DNA from: Rhizophagus clarus
Lineage: Eukaryota; Glomeromycota; Glomeromycetes; Glomerales; Glomeraceae
Length of the DNA stretch: 64,000 bases
Assembly (NCBI GenBank): GCA_015698045.1
Contig: BLAL01000087.1
Span: 62,001 to 126,000 of the forward strand
Reading direction: 5' to 3'
Shown here: positions 1 through 12,210 of the stretch, piece after piece
Layout of the letters: every line of letters starts with the position of its first letter
Position numbering within the stretch: the first letter of the stretch is position 1
The notes under the pieces: generated by a model
The model's input: only the letters and a program-made list of their open reading frames with translations
Database searches by the model: none
What the model was told of the DNA's origin: nothing
Program-made: the position numbers and the translations under genes

Positions 1-221
1 TTTTCAACATTTAATGTTACGAGGTACGAAGTGCTGAGTAAACTGTTGTATCTGCAATAAAACAATATAATTGATGCATGAAAATTTGCTGAACATACTT
101 CGCTGATATTCTTGCGATAGTGCCGCAGTTGCGAGGTCATGAGTGATGAGCAACTGTATTTATTGTACAGCTTAGTAACAGGTTGTATTAACAAATAGTA
201 ATTTCTCATAAAATTTTAAAA

Positions 222-620
222 ATGACATATGAACTTGAATGTTTAGCACTTAGACATTTTACCGAGTGGTTAAAGTGTTTACGTGAAAAATATACTATTT
301 TATTCGAAATAATTATTTATACAGATGGTGGCGTTGATCATCGAACTACATTTGGCTCTGCTCAACTTGTAGGAGATTTTGATTTCTTAGCAGCAGTCCG
401 AACAGCACCATACTATTCATGGTCAAATCCCGCTGAGCTTATAATGTCAATTATAAATCTTGGATTACAAGGTGTAGCTTTAAAGAGAAGTGATATGAGT
501 TCGGACAAGGAGCAAATTTTTAAAAATTTGGGAAGAATGGAGAAATTCGAAATCAGCATTATATAATCAATCTTTAAATGAAGAATTGAAAATAGCTATC
601 AAAGACACCTCCTTTTATTA
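222..620 (+). pseudogene. Transposon-associated RNase H-like 'TDGG' protein, partial and frameshifted
   Basis: A 114-codon open stretch (222-566) carries IYTDGGVDHRTTFGSAQL, then AVRTAPYYSWSNPAE and SIINLGLQGVAL. This matches a domain I recognise from many Glomeromycotina proteins linked to mobile elements, which probably has an RNase H/integrase-like fold with the first acidic residue in TDGG. After the stop at 564-566 the family-like sequence resumes in another frame (about 567-615, ALYNQSLNEELKIAIKD), so a frameshift has broken the gene. No start region or N-terminal half is readable upstream in 1-221. The family match is from memory; the frameshift is seen directly. Further decay (621-920) shows nothing readable. 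Confidence 0.55.
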
Positions 621-920
621 TTTTTTATTAGTAAAGAACATAATTATTAATTGGAACGACCTAAATAGATGAAATATTGCTATAAAAATCTCAGATTACA
701 TTTTGATTAATGAAGTTTCTATTTTAATGCAAATTACTGGTTACAATATTTCACAATGGAAGAAAACTACACCTTCATATAAAATCATGTATGATAATCA
801 TATATGATTTACACAGAATTTTAATCGATGATCTTTTGGTGGTTACGTCGAACTAAGGTGGAATTTTATTCCCTGAATCAGGTTCTCAAAATTTTAAAGG
901 TATTCAAAATATTATTTATT

Positions 921-1335
921 ATACTTATTCTTTCGGAAATTATTGAATTAGCACTCATCGTGAACGAGAAAACTTTATTGTAATAGATTAATTTATTAAT
1001 GCATCTATATAATATTTTATTTGCGCTACCAATTTTTCAAAAAAAAAAACACTGTTGATTTAAAAATTTGGTTTCAATTTATTCGAACTCCAAATTTAAA
1101 AGCGAATTTCGTTAACTTTAACCTGAGATAATTTAACATAATTACACTAAAATATAATAAGCGAACTATCGTCGAAAATATTACAATTACCAGGATAATT
1201 CATCACCATTGAATCGTTATTTCTAGAAAATTTTATTTTAGAAAAAGCAAAATTTAATTTAATAACCTTCAAATAAAATAATATTTTCATTAACAAATTT
1301 AATTCATGTAATCGATAATTTGAGTTTTTAATAGT
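921..1335 (+). repeat. Dispersed direct repeat, copy 1
   Basis: This block matches 2865-3350 in the same orientation. Shared landmarks in the same order are a TTTCGGAAATTATT segment, CATCGTGAA(C/T)GAGAAA, a TTAATTTATTAATGCA block, GAGATAATTTAACATAATTA, ATAAGCGAAC(T/A)ATCGT and CAATTCATCACCATTGA-like sequence. The two copies are diverged, with different homopolymer lengths. No terminal inverted repeats or coding capacity were found, so the class is unknown. Confidence 0.6.
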
Positions 1336-2864
1336 ACTAGATAACGAACATCTAATTGCTTGCAATTAGAATAAGTATCGGAGAAAATACGAACCTGTTA
1401 GATGTGACGCTTATCTCAGAGTTTGATTTGATCGTGGATGAATTTACTTTACTTTATTTATTTTATTCATTTTTGTATATCGAGAATAGATTTTTGCTGT
1501 AATATCGTCATTTGTTTTGGATCGTGCCTTCTTTTTCTTTGATTTTTTCTTAGAATTCTTGGAAGAGTTCTGGCTACCCTTATCGACAGGTGTGGCTCAG
1601 CGGCACAGATCTTCTGGAGGCGGATTTCGACTCTTCGTGATGCAATAACGGAATAAAGTTCTTGTTAGATCTATCACGTGACTAGAGACTAATAAAACCT
1701 CAACGATTTATTTATTTTAGTTAAAAAAAAAAAAGTAAGCCTAATCAACGAGTTTACTTAGGAACTAATAACTAAACGGTTTGAATGTTAAGGATTTCAC
1801 ATATTTTTAAATGTCCAATTAAACCTGTAGGGCGGATAAATATATTATTTAAAATATTTATTTTAAATAATATGTAAAGCCGGTCAAATAAATCTAGTTT
1901 GATTTTAGGTATTTATTTATATCCAAACGATTTTTATCAAAGTTTATGATAGGACTGTGTGTTATAGTTACTACACGATATTTCGCGTCGTATTTTGACG
2001 ACTTCTTTAATTTATTGCTTAACTATTCTTATACAACAGATCATTGTTATTTACTTGATGTATTCACTGTTCATGTTAATATTTATTTAATATTTTTTAA
2101 ATGTCAACATTGGCTTTATGTCTACAGTGAAATTCTATAAACCGGGTAAGATCCAAGTAAAATCTCGATGTAACGGAGTTGACGGATTATTACAAACTAT
2201 AATAAATTTGATCCCGATATATCGAATTTCTCGATATACCGAATTTTTGAAAATTTTACTATTGGAACGGATATGAATGTTCCGAATAAATTAATACTAA
2301 ATTATATTAAGATAACAATTTGCGTATACAGTATACATTTCGATTTTCGGATTGATACGCTGAACTTGCTGCATTTTCTTTATTTAGATTTTAACGAACA
2401 AATGTTCATTTAAGTACGTACCTAGGGTTCCTACATTTTGTATATCCTTAATATATATAAGGAGGTAAATCAAAGAGATTTTACCGTCGGCTGCATATGC
2501 ATTATTTTCCAAAATTTTCTTGTACATACGAGATATGTTAAAAATCGTTTATAATACGTGCAATAAAACATCAAATATGCAGTACATATACAGTATATAC
2601 ATACTGTATATATAGATAGACAACTATAATATATTAATGCAAAATGAGTTAATATATATTAATTATTTCATTGAGTTAACCAATTAAATTAAATTTATTT
2701 ATAAAAATAAATTTGAATTATAAATAGCAATTGAATGAACTGAAATACTGAGTGCATAATAAAAATAAAAAGGAACAAAAATTATGAAAAACTTTTTATT
2801 GATAAAAGAATAAATGAATATTTTCATTTCTAGATTAAAATTGTTTTAACGTAAATATTATTAT
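1336..2864. other. Intergenic, SINE-like element only
   Basis: Apart from the polymerase III-type element at 1591-1734, I see no gene here. The short open frame at 1946-2140 has no recognisable content. Short AT palindromes occur near 1845-1875 and 2570-2625. Confidence 0.5.
1591..1734 (+). mobile_element. tRNA-derived SINE-like element with A box, B box and poly(A) tail
   Basis: TGGCTCAGCGG at 1593-1603 fits the polymerase III A-box consensus, and GATTTCGACTC at 1623-1633 is a near match to the B box (GWTCRANNC-type), spaced as in a tRNA. About 90 bp of unrelated body follow, then 12 consecutive A residues at 1723-1734. Promoter boxes, short body and A tail are the hallmarks of a SINE. It does not fold as an obvious functional tRNA. 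I could not find a clean target-site duplication, so the 5' boundary is approximate. Confidence 0.5.
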
Positions 2865-3350
2865 TTATTCATTCTTTCGGAAATTATTTTCATCGTGAAT
2901 GAGAAATTGTTTTCGTAATGAGTTAATTTATTAATGCACGTATATTTTATTTGTGCTACCTTTTCTTTTTTTTTTTAAAAAAAAAAAAAACAATAATAAC
3001 TGACTTAGATATTTTCATTCCAACATTTTTTTTTTTTTTTTTTTTGAAATTTGGCTCAATTATTCGAACTATAAATTTAGACGCGTATTTTGGTGACTTT
3101 AATATCGTTCGAGATAATTTAACATAATTATAGTGAAAATGTAATAAGCGAACAATCGTTGAAAATATTACAATTACCGGCCAATTCATCACCATTGATG
3201 TTAGAAGAAAATCTATTTTAGGAATGACAAAATTTAATTTGGTATCAACAGCATATCATGCATTAAAATCACACCGTTAGAACAAATAATCATCAAATAA
3301 ATTAATCTTTTGAATTACAAAATTAATTCATGCAATTGATAATTTCTAGT
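2865..3350 (+). repeat. Dispersed direct repeat, copy 2
   Basis: Second copy of the repeat at 921-1335, same orientation. It differs mainly by longer poly(T)/poly(A) runs (for example 3026-3045) and by small indels. The short minus-strand frame inside it (2956-3195) is also partly present in copy 1, but it reads through homopolymers and is not convincing as a gene. Confidence 0.6.
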
Positions 3351-4885
3351 ATATTGTATGTTTGTTATGGATAAAAGGTTAAGGGATAATCATATCATGT
3401 ATGTACGATAGATGCATATTTATTTCCGCACACTGCATCAAATAGTTAACTGCAGCAGCGGTATTATTTTACAAAATAGATTCATTAACGTCCATTTTCA
3501 ATACTTTTTCTAAAAAAAATTTTAGAGAAAATATATATATGATATCAAAGACATACATTCTTCTCTTAACTGATCAGAAAAATGCAGGAGACTTTTATAA
3601 TTATTATGCTTAAATCGGGATTTAACTTTTTAAGGAGTCAGTCATATATTTACATTAATAAAATTGAATTCTTGTTGGTTGCGTTAAAATGGGTAAAATT
3701 CATAATTGGGAAGAGTTTTCTGTATTTAGTTGACATATTTTCCCAAGACCATATTTATAAACTATTTAAGATATGGTTTTAATTTTAGTTTATTTATATT
3801 CATATACAATTATGACAAGCGAAAAAAAAGTTTTAATTATAAATCGAATTTTATATTTTGTTCACTAAAGGGAGCAATCTATTAATTCAGGATTATATCA
3901 TACGTTACATAATTTATAAAACCGTTTTATTTGTTTACAGTTATGTGTTGTCATTTCCGTTTATTCGTACAGACTTTTTTTTTTTTTACCATTTCAAACG
4001 TCATATTGACCATAACGTTTTATCAAGCATGAGTTTGTTTTTCTTATTTATTTTCTTATTTATTTATTTATTTATTTATTTTTTAGGTATAATGTTTATA
4101 TTCCCATTTTGAACTTTTGTTTTTTTAATTTCTTACCGATTTAGAATCATATGATTATGTGAAAGGGTACCGATATCGTGTGCACAATTTTTGACATTTT
4201 CCACGTTTTTTTAATTAGTGATAGGTGAATACAATTAACGATGATATTAAGCAGTATTAGTTAGTATAGGTTGGATTCTTCTTTCTATTGTTAATTATTA
4301 AAAAAAAAAAAAAAAAAAAAAAAAAGATACGCTCGTGAAAAAAAAAGATTCAATTTGTTTAAAAAAAAAGAACTAACAATAACACATACACATGAGAAAG
4401 ATCTCGATCATCACATTAAATAACATAAAAAGATCTCTTTCGTACGACAATAATATCGATTCATCATTAATTGCTAAATAAAAAACAAAATCAATATATC
4501 CCTTGCAACATAAATAAATATGTGAAATATATAATAAATTTATAAAGTATATATATACACATACATATATATATATATATATGTATATGTATATGTATTA
4601 TTAATATATAGTATATTTTATTTATCTGTAAGGAATTACACGTGAGAATCAACGAGAGAATTTTAATTATAAAAAGAGTGATTATTTTTTGGGTCCAAAA
4701 GTTTCAACAATTACGATTTATTTTTTTTTTCTTTAAAAAAAAAAATAAAAAAGTAAAATAAAATTGTCTCTAAAAAGTCTTTATCTAATATAAAAATCGT
4801 AATTATTTTATATAAAGTGACATATTTTTTTTTTTAGTCAAATAATAATAATAAAAATAAAGTTCAATTTTTTGTGGGAAAGAAG
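3351..4885. other. Intergenic with simple-sequence repeats
   Basis: No gene is recognised. It holds a (TTTA)n tract at about 4050-4082, a run of about 25 A residues at about 4301-4325 and an (AT)n-rich stretch at about 4545-4585. The short open frames at 3582-3782 and 3858-4112 are low-complexity F/I/L/Y-rich products of AT bias. Confidence 0.5.
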
Positions 4886-4913
4886 AAAAAAAAAAAAAAA
4901 TTTTTTTTTTTTT
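4886..4913. promoter_or_regulatory. Poly(dA:dT) palindrome A15T13 just upstream of the HMG gene
   Basis: Fifteen A residues are followed directly by thirteen T residues, ending about 20 bp before the ATG at 4934. Such tracts exclude nucleosomes in fungal promoters. The T run followed by GTAG also resembles an intron acceptor, so a 5'-UTR intron is an alternative. Confidence 0.35.
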
Positions 4914-4933
4914 GTAGATTTTAAAAATTTAAA

Positions 4934-6202
4934 ATGGATGAGGCAACAAAGAAAAAATATTGTCATCTTTTGATGTTTGACATATCCGAACCAGATCAAG
5001 AAACGGAATCATGTAACAATGGATCTCATGAAATTTATAATGATGATAGTTTAAAATCTTGTTCCGATAGCTCTTCACAGAAATCATCAGCCACATCTGC
5101 CCAAACGTCACTTACAAACAAGCCCATAAAACAACGTAAGACTCGAGCAAGAAAACCAAAAAGAACTCCTCGACCACCAAATGCATTTATTTTGTATCGT
5201 AAAGCAAAACAACCTGATGTTGTCGCTCAAAATAAAAATTTAACAAACGCGGAGGTATCTAAAGTCATTTCTAAAATGTGGTGGAAAGAAAGTGAAGAAG
5301 AAAGATTTCAATGGGAAAAACGCGCCGATAGAATGAAATTAAAGCATATGCAAGATTATCCAGACTATGTTTATCAACCAAAAAAACCTGGTACCAGAAA
5401 ACGTAAATCAACCAAACGTAATGATAAAACCAACAAATCTACCAGAGAAGGAAATAATGTAAATAATGCCACTTCTTCGTCCGCTCCATTCTTAGTCACA
5501 GAAAAAAACAATGTACCAGATGATACAATTACCGCTATTGCTGATGTTGCGTTCGCTGTTGGAAATAAATCTGATCTTTCAATGCCGGTCACAACTCTTG
5601 TATCAAGCATGCCATCACCTCCATCATCCATCGATAGATCTCCGACCATCTCATTAAATCAATCACCAATCATGTCACCACACGGCGTCTTACATAACCA
5701 TCGATTGAATCAACGCTCTTTATCTGTAAATCACATGACGTTCCATCAACATTATTCGTTATATTCACAACATCCACCAACTCCAACAGAGATTTATGAT
5801 ATTGCACCACAATTTTTGTTACCACCTGACAATTATATTTCACATGAAAATTTCACTTCTCAATGTTTCAATCCCATCGAAGAAACATCTTACATTTCTC
5901 CTCACGCTTTGACAAATAACAACTTTGATTCATTCCTTAATGTACAACCAGTTGATAAATTTCCTTATTTCTTAAGTCAAGAAACATCCGCCACTTCTCC
6001 AAATACCGCTTATTCTTTTAACAACTTTGACACTACATCAGTTGATCATTATGTTAATCAGTCCAACTCCACAGGTGGAGAGTTACTCGATGAGTTATTT
6101 AATAATAACACAACAGCTTCGTCATCTCCTACGATAGTTGAAGATATGGAAACTTATTTTGACGAATCTGTTCAATATCCTAATAGACGTTGTAGTCTTT
6201 AA
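4934..6202 (+). CDS. MATA-type HMG-box transcription factor
   Basis: A single-exon, 422-residue protein. Residues about 65-77 are a basic run (KQRKTRARKPKR). The HMG box of about 70 residues follows at about 78-147, opening with the MATA_HMG signature P-R-P-P-N-A-F-I-L-Y-R and containing N-L-T-N-A-E-V-S-K-V-I-S-K-M-W-W and W-E-K-R-A-D. A second basic patch (about 149-165) could be a nuclear localisation signal. The C-terminal 250 residues are Ser/Asn/Pro-rich and probably disordered, with SPT/SPP clusters typical of phospho-regulated activation regions. It should bind the DNA minor groove in the nucleus. R. irregularis is known to hold a large family of such genes, and a role in mating is not established. 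No homeodomain mating-type gene is nearby. ATG 4934 is the first in frame and follows an A/T tract. Confidence 0.9.
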   Translation: MDEATKKKYCHLLMFDISEPDQETESCNNGSHEIYNDDSLKSCSDSSSQKSSATSAQTSLTNKPIKQRKTRARKPKRTPRPPNAFILYRKAKQPDVVAQNKNLTNAEVSKVISKMWWKESEEERFQWEKRADRMKLKHMQDYPDYVYQPKKPGTRKRKSTKRNDKTNKSTREGNNVNNATSSSAPFLVTEKNNVPDDTITAIADVAFAVGNKSDLSMPVTTLVSSMPSPPSSIDRSPTISLNQSPIMSPHGVLHNHRLNQRSLSVNHMTFHQHYSLYSQHPPTPTEIYDIAPQFLLPPDNYISHENFTSQCFNPIEETSYISPHALTNNNFDSFLNVQPVDKFPYFLSQETSATSPNTAYSFNNFDTTSVDHYVNQSNSTGGELLDELFNNNTTASSSPTIVEDMETYFDESVQYPNRRCSL

Positions 6203-9200
6203 ATTTGTATCTCTTTTCTTTTATATATATATATATATTTCTTTTAATGGACATGATTGATTATTTTTTTTTTCTAGTTAGAATTGGACGTACTAGTTAA
6301 AATTGGACATTTTAAAATTTTTCTGTGAAGAATTTTTCTTTTCAAAACAAAAATAAAATGTAAAAGAACAATTAAAGATCGTAATTCATAAGCTAATAAT
6401 GTGATGCTTTTTAAGTTTAGTGGACTTTTTATTTTCTTGTATTTTTCACTACACGCCTAAAATCAAAAGATTTATTTTTTTCATTGTGCATATCATTTCA
6501 TCTATGTTTTCACGAAGCAATTTTACACAGCAAATATATCGAATATATCTCAAAAACTGAACAATTCAAAATATTCACTTTATAGTAATAATCTAGAATT
6601 ATGATCAAATCTTTGGGATTGTTTAAGCTTGTTTATATGATATCATTTAGATTACGATTATAACATCAACGTCACGCTTTCTTTTTTATGACGGTTTTTC
6701 TTTTTAAAAAATAATTTTTATGTGAAATGTTGATTTTTCGAAACTAAAAAAATAAATGATCAATAAAAACTTGATAAAACTTAAAAATAAATCATATAAT
6801 GTTATGTACTCACGCACACAAAAGTTGAATTTTAAACGTTTTGTGTACATAAATATTTGTTACAGTCGGTTCTCACCTTCCGGTTTTACTTCAAGTTTGT
6901 TACTATAAGGTTATAACGGACCATTTAAAGAATTCATTTATTATAACGAGAGATATTTAACGTACATAAATATATAATTGTTTTAAATGTCACGTGATGA
7001 TAAAAATTTCGTTATAATAGAAGCGGGTTCGTTATATTTAAGACCGACTATATACAGAATGAGACGATAATTCAATAATCAAAAGTTGCTATTTTGATAT
7101 TTTGACCAAGAACAAAATTATGAATTTTATTTACTGAATATATTATATTTCGAGCAATCGACCTGGTAATTGAAAACTGTGAGGCGTAGGATTTATGCTA
7201 TAAGATTAATATTACAAAAAAGATCATGCATATGCGCCGATTTGAGGAATTTGCCGATCATCAATTATGTGGCGCAGTACCGATTAAAATCGATCAAAAC
7301 CGTCCCTACATAAGAAAAAATAAGCCAAAAAATACTTAAAAAAACTTTTAAGACCTTTTCCAAAAAAATTTACCTCTTTAACCTGAAACCAGTAGAAGAA
7401 ATTTCTAAAAAATGGAATAAAAATATTATAAAATTAGTTTATTTAAAAAAAAAGTAAGAATAAGCACCAGAATAATGATTTAACGAAAAAAAATTGATTG
7501 AAAAATAATTAATAACGAATATCAAATAGATTTTAACTAAATAAACTAATCAATATATAATTAAATTCACTAAAACATCGTTATTAATCTTAGAATTATT
7601 TATTGAAAGATTATTTTTGAATAATTTTGCTGCCTAAATAAATTTTTTTTTATAAACTATTGAAAAAAAAATAAAAAAATAGCTCCAAGTTATACTTAAT
7701 GTAAAATAACTACTAATATACTTGCCAAAATTCTCAACTAACATAATGTAAAAACTGGTGGAAAAGTTTGATGGGGAAGTTGATGGGGAGTTTAATATGG
7801 AGTTTACGAAAGAAAAAAATTTTTTAACGCTACTTTTGTTGAAGTAATTTCTCGATATTTGTGTCATATGATCATGTAGCACAAGAGTGATCCTTTTTGT
7901 GAAACTTATTTAACTTGATTTTTATCTAATTATCATCAAATTCCTTAATTTAGGCTAATTTTGTTAATTCCGAAAATCGGCGGATATGGTTATTATATGA
8001 GATCGATTAAAAAAACACATCTTTATTGGTTCCATCACGATCCAGGATTTTTAAGTATTCAAAATTCTATAGAAATTAATCATCTATTAAACGCTATAAA
8101 TAATTCTTTTTCGAAATTTAATTTTTTAAATTTCTAAATTAAAAAATCGAATATATTCTTAATTATAGTTTCTCCAAAAAGTAGTCAACCAATGAAGGTT
8201 AAAATAAAAAAAAAAAGGAAATAAAAAATAAAAAAAAAACATTCTGCAAAAATCAAAAAGATAGAAAAGAAAACCAACTTTGCATTTTAAAAGGTAATGA
8301 TGTACATAGTAATGCAAAGTATGAAACTATCTAGAATAAAGGGTACTTTACATATATGTCTTTTTGAGAAGATATTATCATCCAAAAAAAACATTGAATT
8401 GTCCATCTATGACGCCAAAACACATTCAGCTATTACCGGTTTGTTACCCATTGAGAAATTCAATGATTTAAAGCTTGATTCGAATAAATCATGAATCATT
8501 ATTATAATTGTTATAAATTTTATAAAGTGTTTGTATGTTAAAAGGCTATTTATAATTTATTTAATTGAGTATAGACTAAATAATATCGAAATAATACTTC
8601 TGAAAACTTGCCTATTTTTAGTAAGCTATAAACCTCTTCTACTTATAATGTTTTGATAATGTTCTACTTTTAATCCTGTTACCCGTTACCACCATGGTAG
8701 GTCTCTAATCTATCCTACCACCGAAAGTTGATAAGTCAGAAATTTGAATGATTCGCCATCGACGTAAAGCCATACTATTCGAAAAGTTATTATGAACCAA
8801 GCGGTTGCCTGATATTGATTTTTTATCTAGTAATAAATCCATTCCCTTCCAGAAGTCGGTTATAACCATTGATGTGATGAAAATGACACAGTTACGCAGT
8901 AAAATAGTAGAGTCGTTGACTCGTTGTACAATTAGGGGTGAAAAAAGCGCCTACCAAATATACCAAATTTTTCCCGATACAAGCCAAAGCCTTCCAGCCC
9001 AACGAAACATAAGCCAATTAGGCGAAGTTCAAGAACCCAAAAATCCTTAGAGTAAATCCTTTTCACAAAGTTAGGTACAGTAGATCCCTTTTTTTTCTGA
9101 TTTCCCTCATCCAAAATCAGAGGTTGTCAGGCGTGAAATTAAAATATTCCCTTTGGTTATTAAAGATTATTATTGATCCTCCAATTGAAATATAATATCC

Positions 9201-9990
9201 TTGATTAATCAAGGATTACATGGTTTTACGATTGTTAAAAAGAAAAGATAATCTTCCCCAGATGTTATAAAGTTCATTTTCGTTGTTATCCACATTTTTG
9301 ATGTGAAACGTAATAAACCTATTTCCCTTTCGATAGGTGTGACATAAATGTCGCCTTTTAAATTGTTCGCTCTATCACTATCTCTGAGGATCGACCAACC
9401 CATATCTAATTATTGCGAAATATCCTTGGTAAATACTTTCGCAGCAATTTGTTCAATTTCGACAATTGAATACTGATGCCCAACTATCCTTATTAATCAT
9501 TAGGTTAAAACCTAAAAATCAAAAAAAAAAAAGATCGAACGTCTTATTTCATTATTTCATGCTAATGGATTCAAGTGAAAGCTTACTTTAAACACAATAA
9601 TTTTTTCAAGGTAACAGTCCCAACTTCATATAATATTCTTTATTCAAAAAATTATTCCCAAAGCATCTATTCTATTATTATTATTTCAACTTTGAATAAC
9701 CAAAGTTGATGGCAATTATGGTTCATCGAGGAGAAATGATAAAAAAAAAAAGCAGCTGATCACTGTTATTTCCCAGTGATCATCTACCAGATACCGAATT
9801 TGTGACTAGATCTAATACACATTATATGTTAGTATAATTTTTCATATGACTAAAATACTTTTAATTTCACCAAATAATATTTCTACAACAAAGAACTTTT
9901 AATATTTGCATGTCTTCATCGCATAAAATTTAGGACATGCAGGAAAGTGAGTTATTTACAGCGAGATCTGCGCATTTGGTGCAGTACATC
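6203..9990. other. Long intergenic stretch
   Basis: Apart from the small TIR element at 6863-7050, I find no recognisable gene. Open frames at 7634-7882, 8297-8494, 8805-9050, 8932-9114 and 9209-9403 are short, overlap on opposite strands or lack motifs. The stretch 8640-9410 is less AT-rich than its surroundings and could be eroded coding sequence, but I cannot name it. Confidence 0.45.
6863..7050. mobile_element. Mariner/pogo-like MITE
   Basis: The left end reads CAGTCGGTTCTCA and the right end, reverse-complemented, reads TAGTCGGTCTTAAATATAAC. Both ends are flanked by TA. The right half contains the CGTTATAATA...GGGTTCGTTATATTTAAG pattern common in pogo-type MITEs. At about 190 bp it is too short to code. 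Class is inferred from the TA flanks and TIR style. Confidence 0.45.
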
Positions 9991-9998
9991 ATTTTTAA

Positions 9999-10160
9999 GT
10001 AGGAGATCGTCCAAAATCCTGAAAATCTTTAATCTCGACAAATCTTGATCCTGAATGAAATGTCAATAATCCTGAATGTCGATAATCCTGAAATGTCATA
10101 ACCCGATGACACATAATCCCGACACCTTCAAATACCTTTTTAATAATGAATTTTAAGATT
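9999..10160. repeat. Degenerate 'AATCC(T/C)GA' short-repeat cluster
   Basis: The phrases AATCCTGAA, GTCAATAATCCTGAATGTC, GATAATCCTGAAATGTC and ATAATCCCGACACC recur every 15-25 bp. The reverse-complement pattern (GGGATAATGAATGTCGGG and similar) appears at 14457-14600, and a related pattern (ACATTCATTATCCTCGACATT) at about 13105-13135. They may be subterminal repeats of one old element, but no boundary could be set. Confidence 0.35.
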
Positions 10161-10175
10161 TTTCGTTTCAGTATT

Positions 10176-10350
10176 TTGACTTTTAGGCTTATGAAAGTAG
10201 CGGGATCTTGTAGTTATTCGGTAATTTGACTTTTAGGCTTATGAAAGTGGCGGGGATCTTGTAGTTATTCGGCGATAATTTGACTTTTCAGGATTAAATC
10301 TACTGTAGTTATTCGGTAATTTGACTTTTCAGGATTAAATCTACCGTCGG
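10176..10350 (+). repeat. Four-copy tandem repeat, 41-54 bp units
   Basis: Units start with TTGACTTTT at 10176, 10226, 10280 and 10321. The first two share AGGCTTATGAAAGTGG-type sequence and GGATCTTGTAGTTATTCGG. The last two share TTTTCAGGATTAAATCTAC in place of the middle section. No coding potential. Confidence 0.75.
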
Positions 10351-11691
10351 GATTGTGACATTATACTGATTGATATCATATATATGTTACTTGTGAAACA
10401 TAAACTTACATTTTTTTTTAGATATATTTTTTTTTTTTTGAAACTGAAAGTAAAAATAGATATATGATTTGATAGTTAACTCAAATTTAAAAGTTGCTAT
10501 ATTCGAATTAGGACTCTTTTTTGTTTGAATGTACCCTCACTATGGGAATTTCACGGGTAACTGTGACACTAACGTTGATTTTCACAGCTGCGCCATGAAA
10601 ATCATGATATTCCACAGTGATTCCCAGTTTCGAAACTATTTAGTGAATAGTGATAAACTTTTATTCTATGACTATGAAGACTTTTTATTCATCTTTTTAA
10701 ATAGACATTACCCGCGAAAATATCAAGAAAAGAATCATGAAATATCATTGGAAACCGCGGGATAATGACAGTAATATTAGTTGTGAAAATAGTTATTATA
10801 CGAAAATTAACAGTATTACAATACATTTATTAGTTTATTTATTTGCTGAAATTAAGTAAATTCACACCTTTCATCATATTAAAGTCTTAGGGTTTTAGAT
10901 TCTATTTGTCACAATTGTGGTGCAATCACTTCATGTTTTATTTTTACTAAATATGGTAGGTAATCCGAGGCAACGGGGATTAGGGGAGGGGTAATAGGTA
11001 GATCCTGTGTACATCGCCATTTTAAATTATTGTGAATGGGATTATAAGAGGAAACAAGAAGACAATATATACTTTGTATTTAAATTTTCTGTATATATGC
11101 ATTTTAACCTATTTTAACGTCTTTAATTTTAATTTATTTGAACATATTACAAATAATTAATAATTGTAATTAAATTTTTTATGAAAGAAAGAACACAGTC
11201 ATGGTCAAGAAAATTTCAATCGTTTCATTTGTATAACAGTTTTAAAAGATATGACTAAGGTAATTTGGATGGAAATTTATTAAATTAAAAATTCGGTTGA
11301 TAATCGTTTGGTAATTTAATTAATTTTATGATTTTGGATTATTGATTACGAGAAATACATGTGATTAGAAATTTGTATATTATCGGAAATGGTATTGCCA
11401 CGCTAAATAATTTTATTAGTTTATTTCGTGAATATTTACATATGCTAAAAATTTACACGTGTCAATCTGCGCTGCAAAATGAAGAGTAAATTTTTCATAA
11501 ATATGTTAAAAGTGAAAATAATTTTTCGAATATTGGAAAGATATGAAAATCACGAGTCTGTTTTTTCTTTTATAAAAAGGAAGCAATTCTGGAACAAAAA
11601 TTACATTGTAACAAAAAAAAAAAAATATTTAATAATTAATACTTACGAAACAAAAAAATAAAAAATAATCCCAAATTAAATATTTGAAATC
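10351..11691. other. Intergenic, promoter side of the ML-domain gene
   Basis: No gene is recognised. The open frames 10529-10765 and 11479-11661 have no motif or family resemblance. Confidence 0.4.
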
Positions 11692-12210
11692 ATGATTCGA
11701 CATTTTATTTTTGTCTTCGTTTTATTGGCTGCATTTTCCATGATCAATGCCGTTCCACATCAATTTCGTAAAAGAACAACTACATTTAATCCATGTCCAG
11801 TAGAAGGCGTTGACCCACTCACTGTATCAATCTCACCTGACCCTCCTGTTTCTGGAAAAACCGAAACTTATACTGTTTCCGGTACATTGACTAAGGGCGA
11901 TATAACTGCAGATAAAACCATCGTTGGAATTGCATATGCTGATACGGCCAAAAATCCCATAGGTGACCCCTATACTAAAATCTTTACTCAATCATTTAAA
12001 TCTGGAACTCCATTTACTATTACTGCTGATGACGTCACAACACCTCAACTTCCTGACTCTTACTTTATTGGAGTTGTTGTTGGGGATCCAACGGATGATC
12101 CAAAAAATCCACTTGATGTCTATGGCTGTGCATTTGCTGTTGTAGGTAGTGCAAAGGCAGCGTCGTACCCTATCGCTGAGCGTTCGTATCCTATCGCTGA
12201 GCGTTCCTAA
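11692..12210 (+). CDS. Secreted MD-2-related lipid-recognition (ML) domain protein
   Basis: A 172-residue protein with a clear signal peptide: M-I-R-H, then a hydrophobic core F-I-F-V-F-V-L-L-A-A-F, with a likely cut after S-M-I-N-A. The mature part matches the fungal NPC2/ML family: FNPCPVEG...LTVSISPDPPVSGK near the start, T-L-T-K-G-D-I-T-A, P-D-S-Y-F-I-G-V-V-V-G-D-P-T, then LDVYGCAFAV. Only two mature cysteines (about 35 and 147) are present, fewer than in animal NPC2, as in other fungal members. Such proteins bind lipids or sterols outside the cell or in the secretory path. The C-terminus is odd: the heptad S-Y-P-I-A-E-R is encoded twice in tandem (12163-12183 and 12184-12204), a 21-bp duplication at the very end. 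A decayed copy lies downstream at 12505-12612. Confidence 0.85.
   Translation: MIRHFIFVFVLLAAFSMINAVPHQFRKRTTTFNPCPVEGVDPLTVSISPDPPVSGKTETYTVSGTLTKGDITADKTIVGIAYADTAKNPIGDPYTKIFTQSFKSGTPFTITADDVTTPQLPDSYFIGVVVGDPTDDPKNPLDVYGCAFAVVGSAKAASYPIAERSYPIAERS

Noticed and set aside
1591..1660. A functional tRNA gene
   Set aside because: A and B boxes are present, but no acceptor stem or full cloverleaf could be formed, so the SINE reading is preferred.
5374..5649. Minus-strand 91-codon frame
   Set aside because: It is a shadow of the HMG-box gene.
8805..9114. Overlapping frames on both strands (81 and 60 codons)
   Set aside because: No motif, no splice context, and overlap on opposite strands. The region may be eroded coding sequence, but I cannot support a gene.
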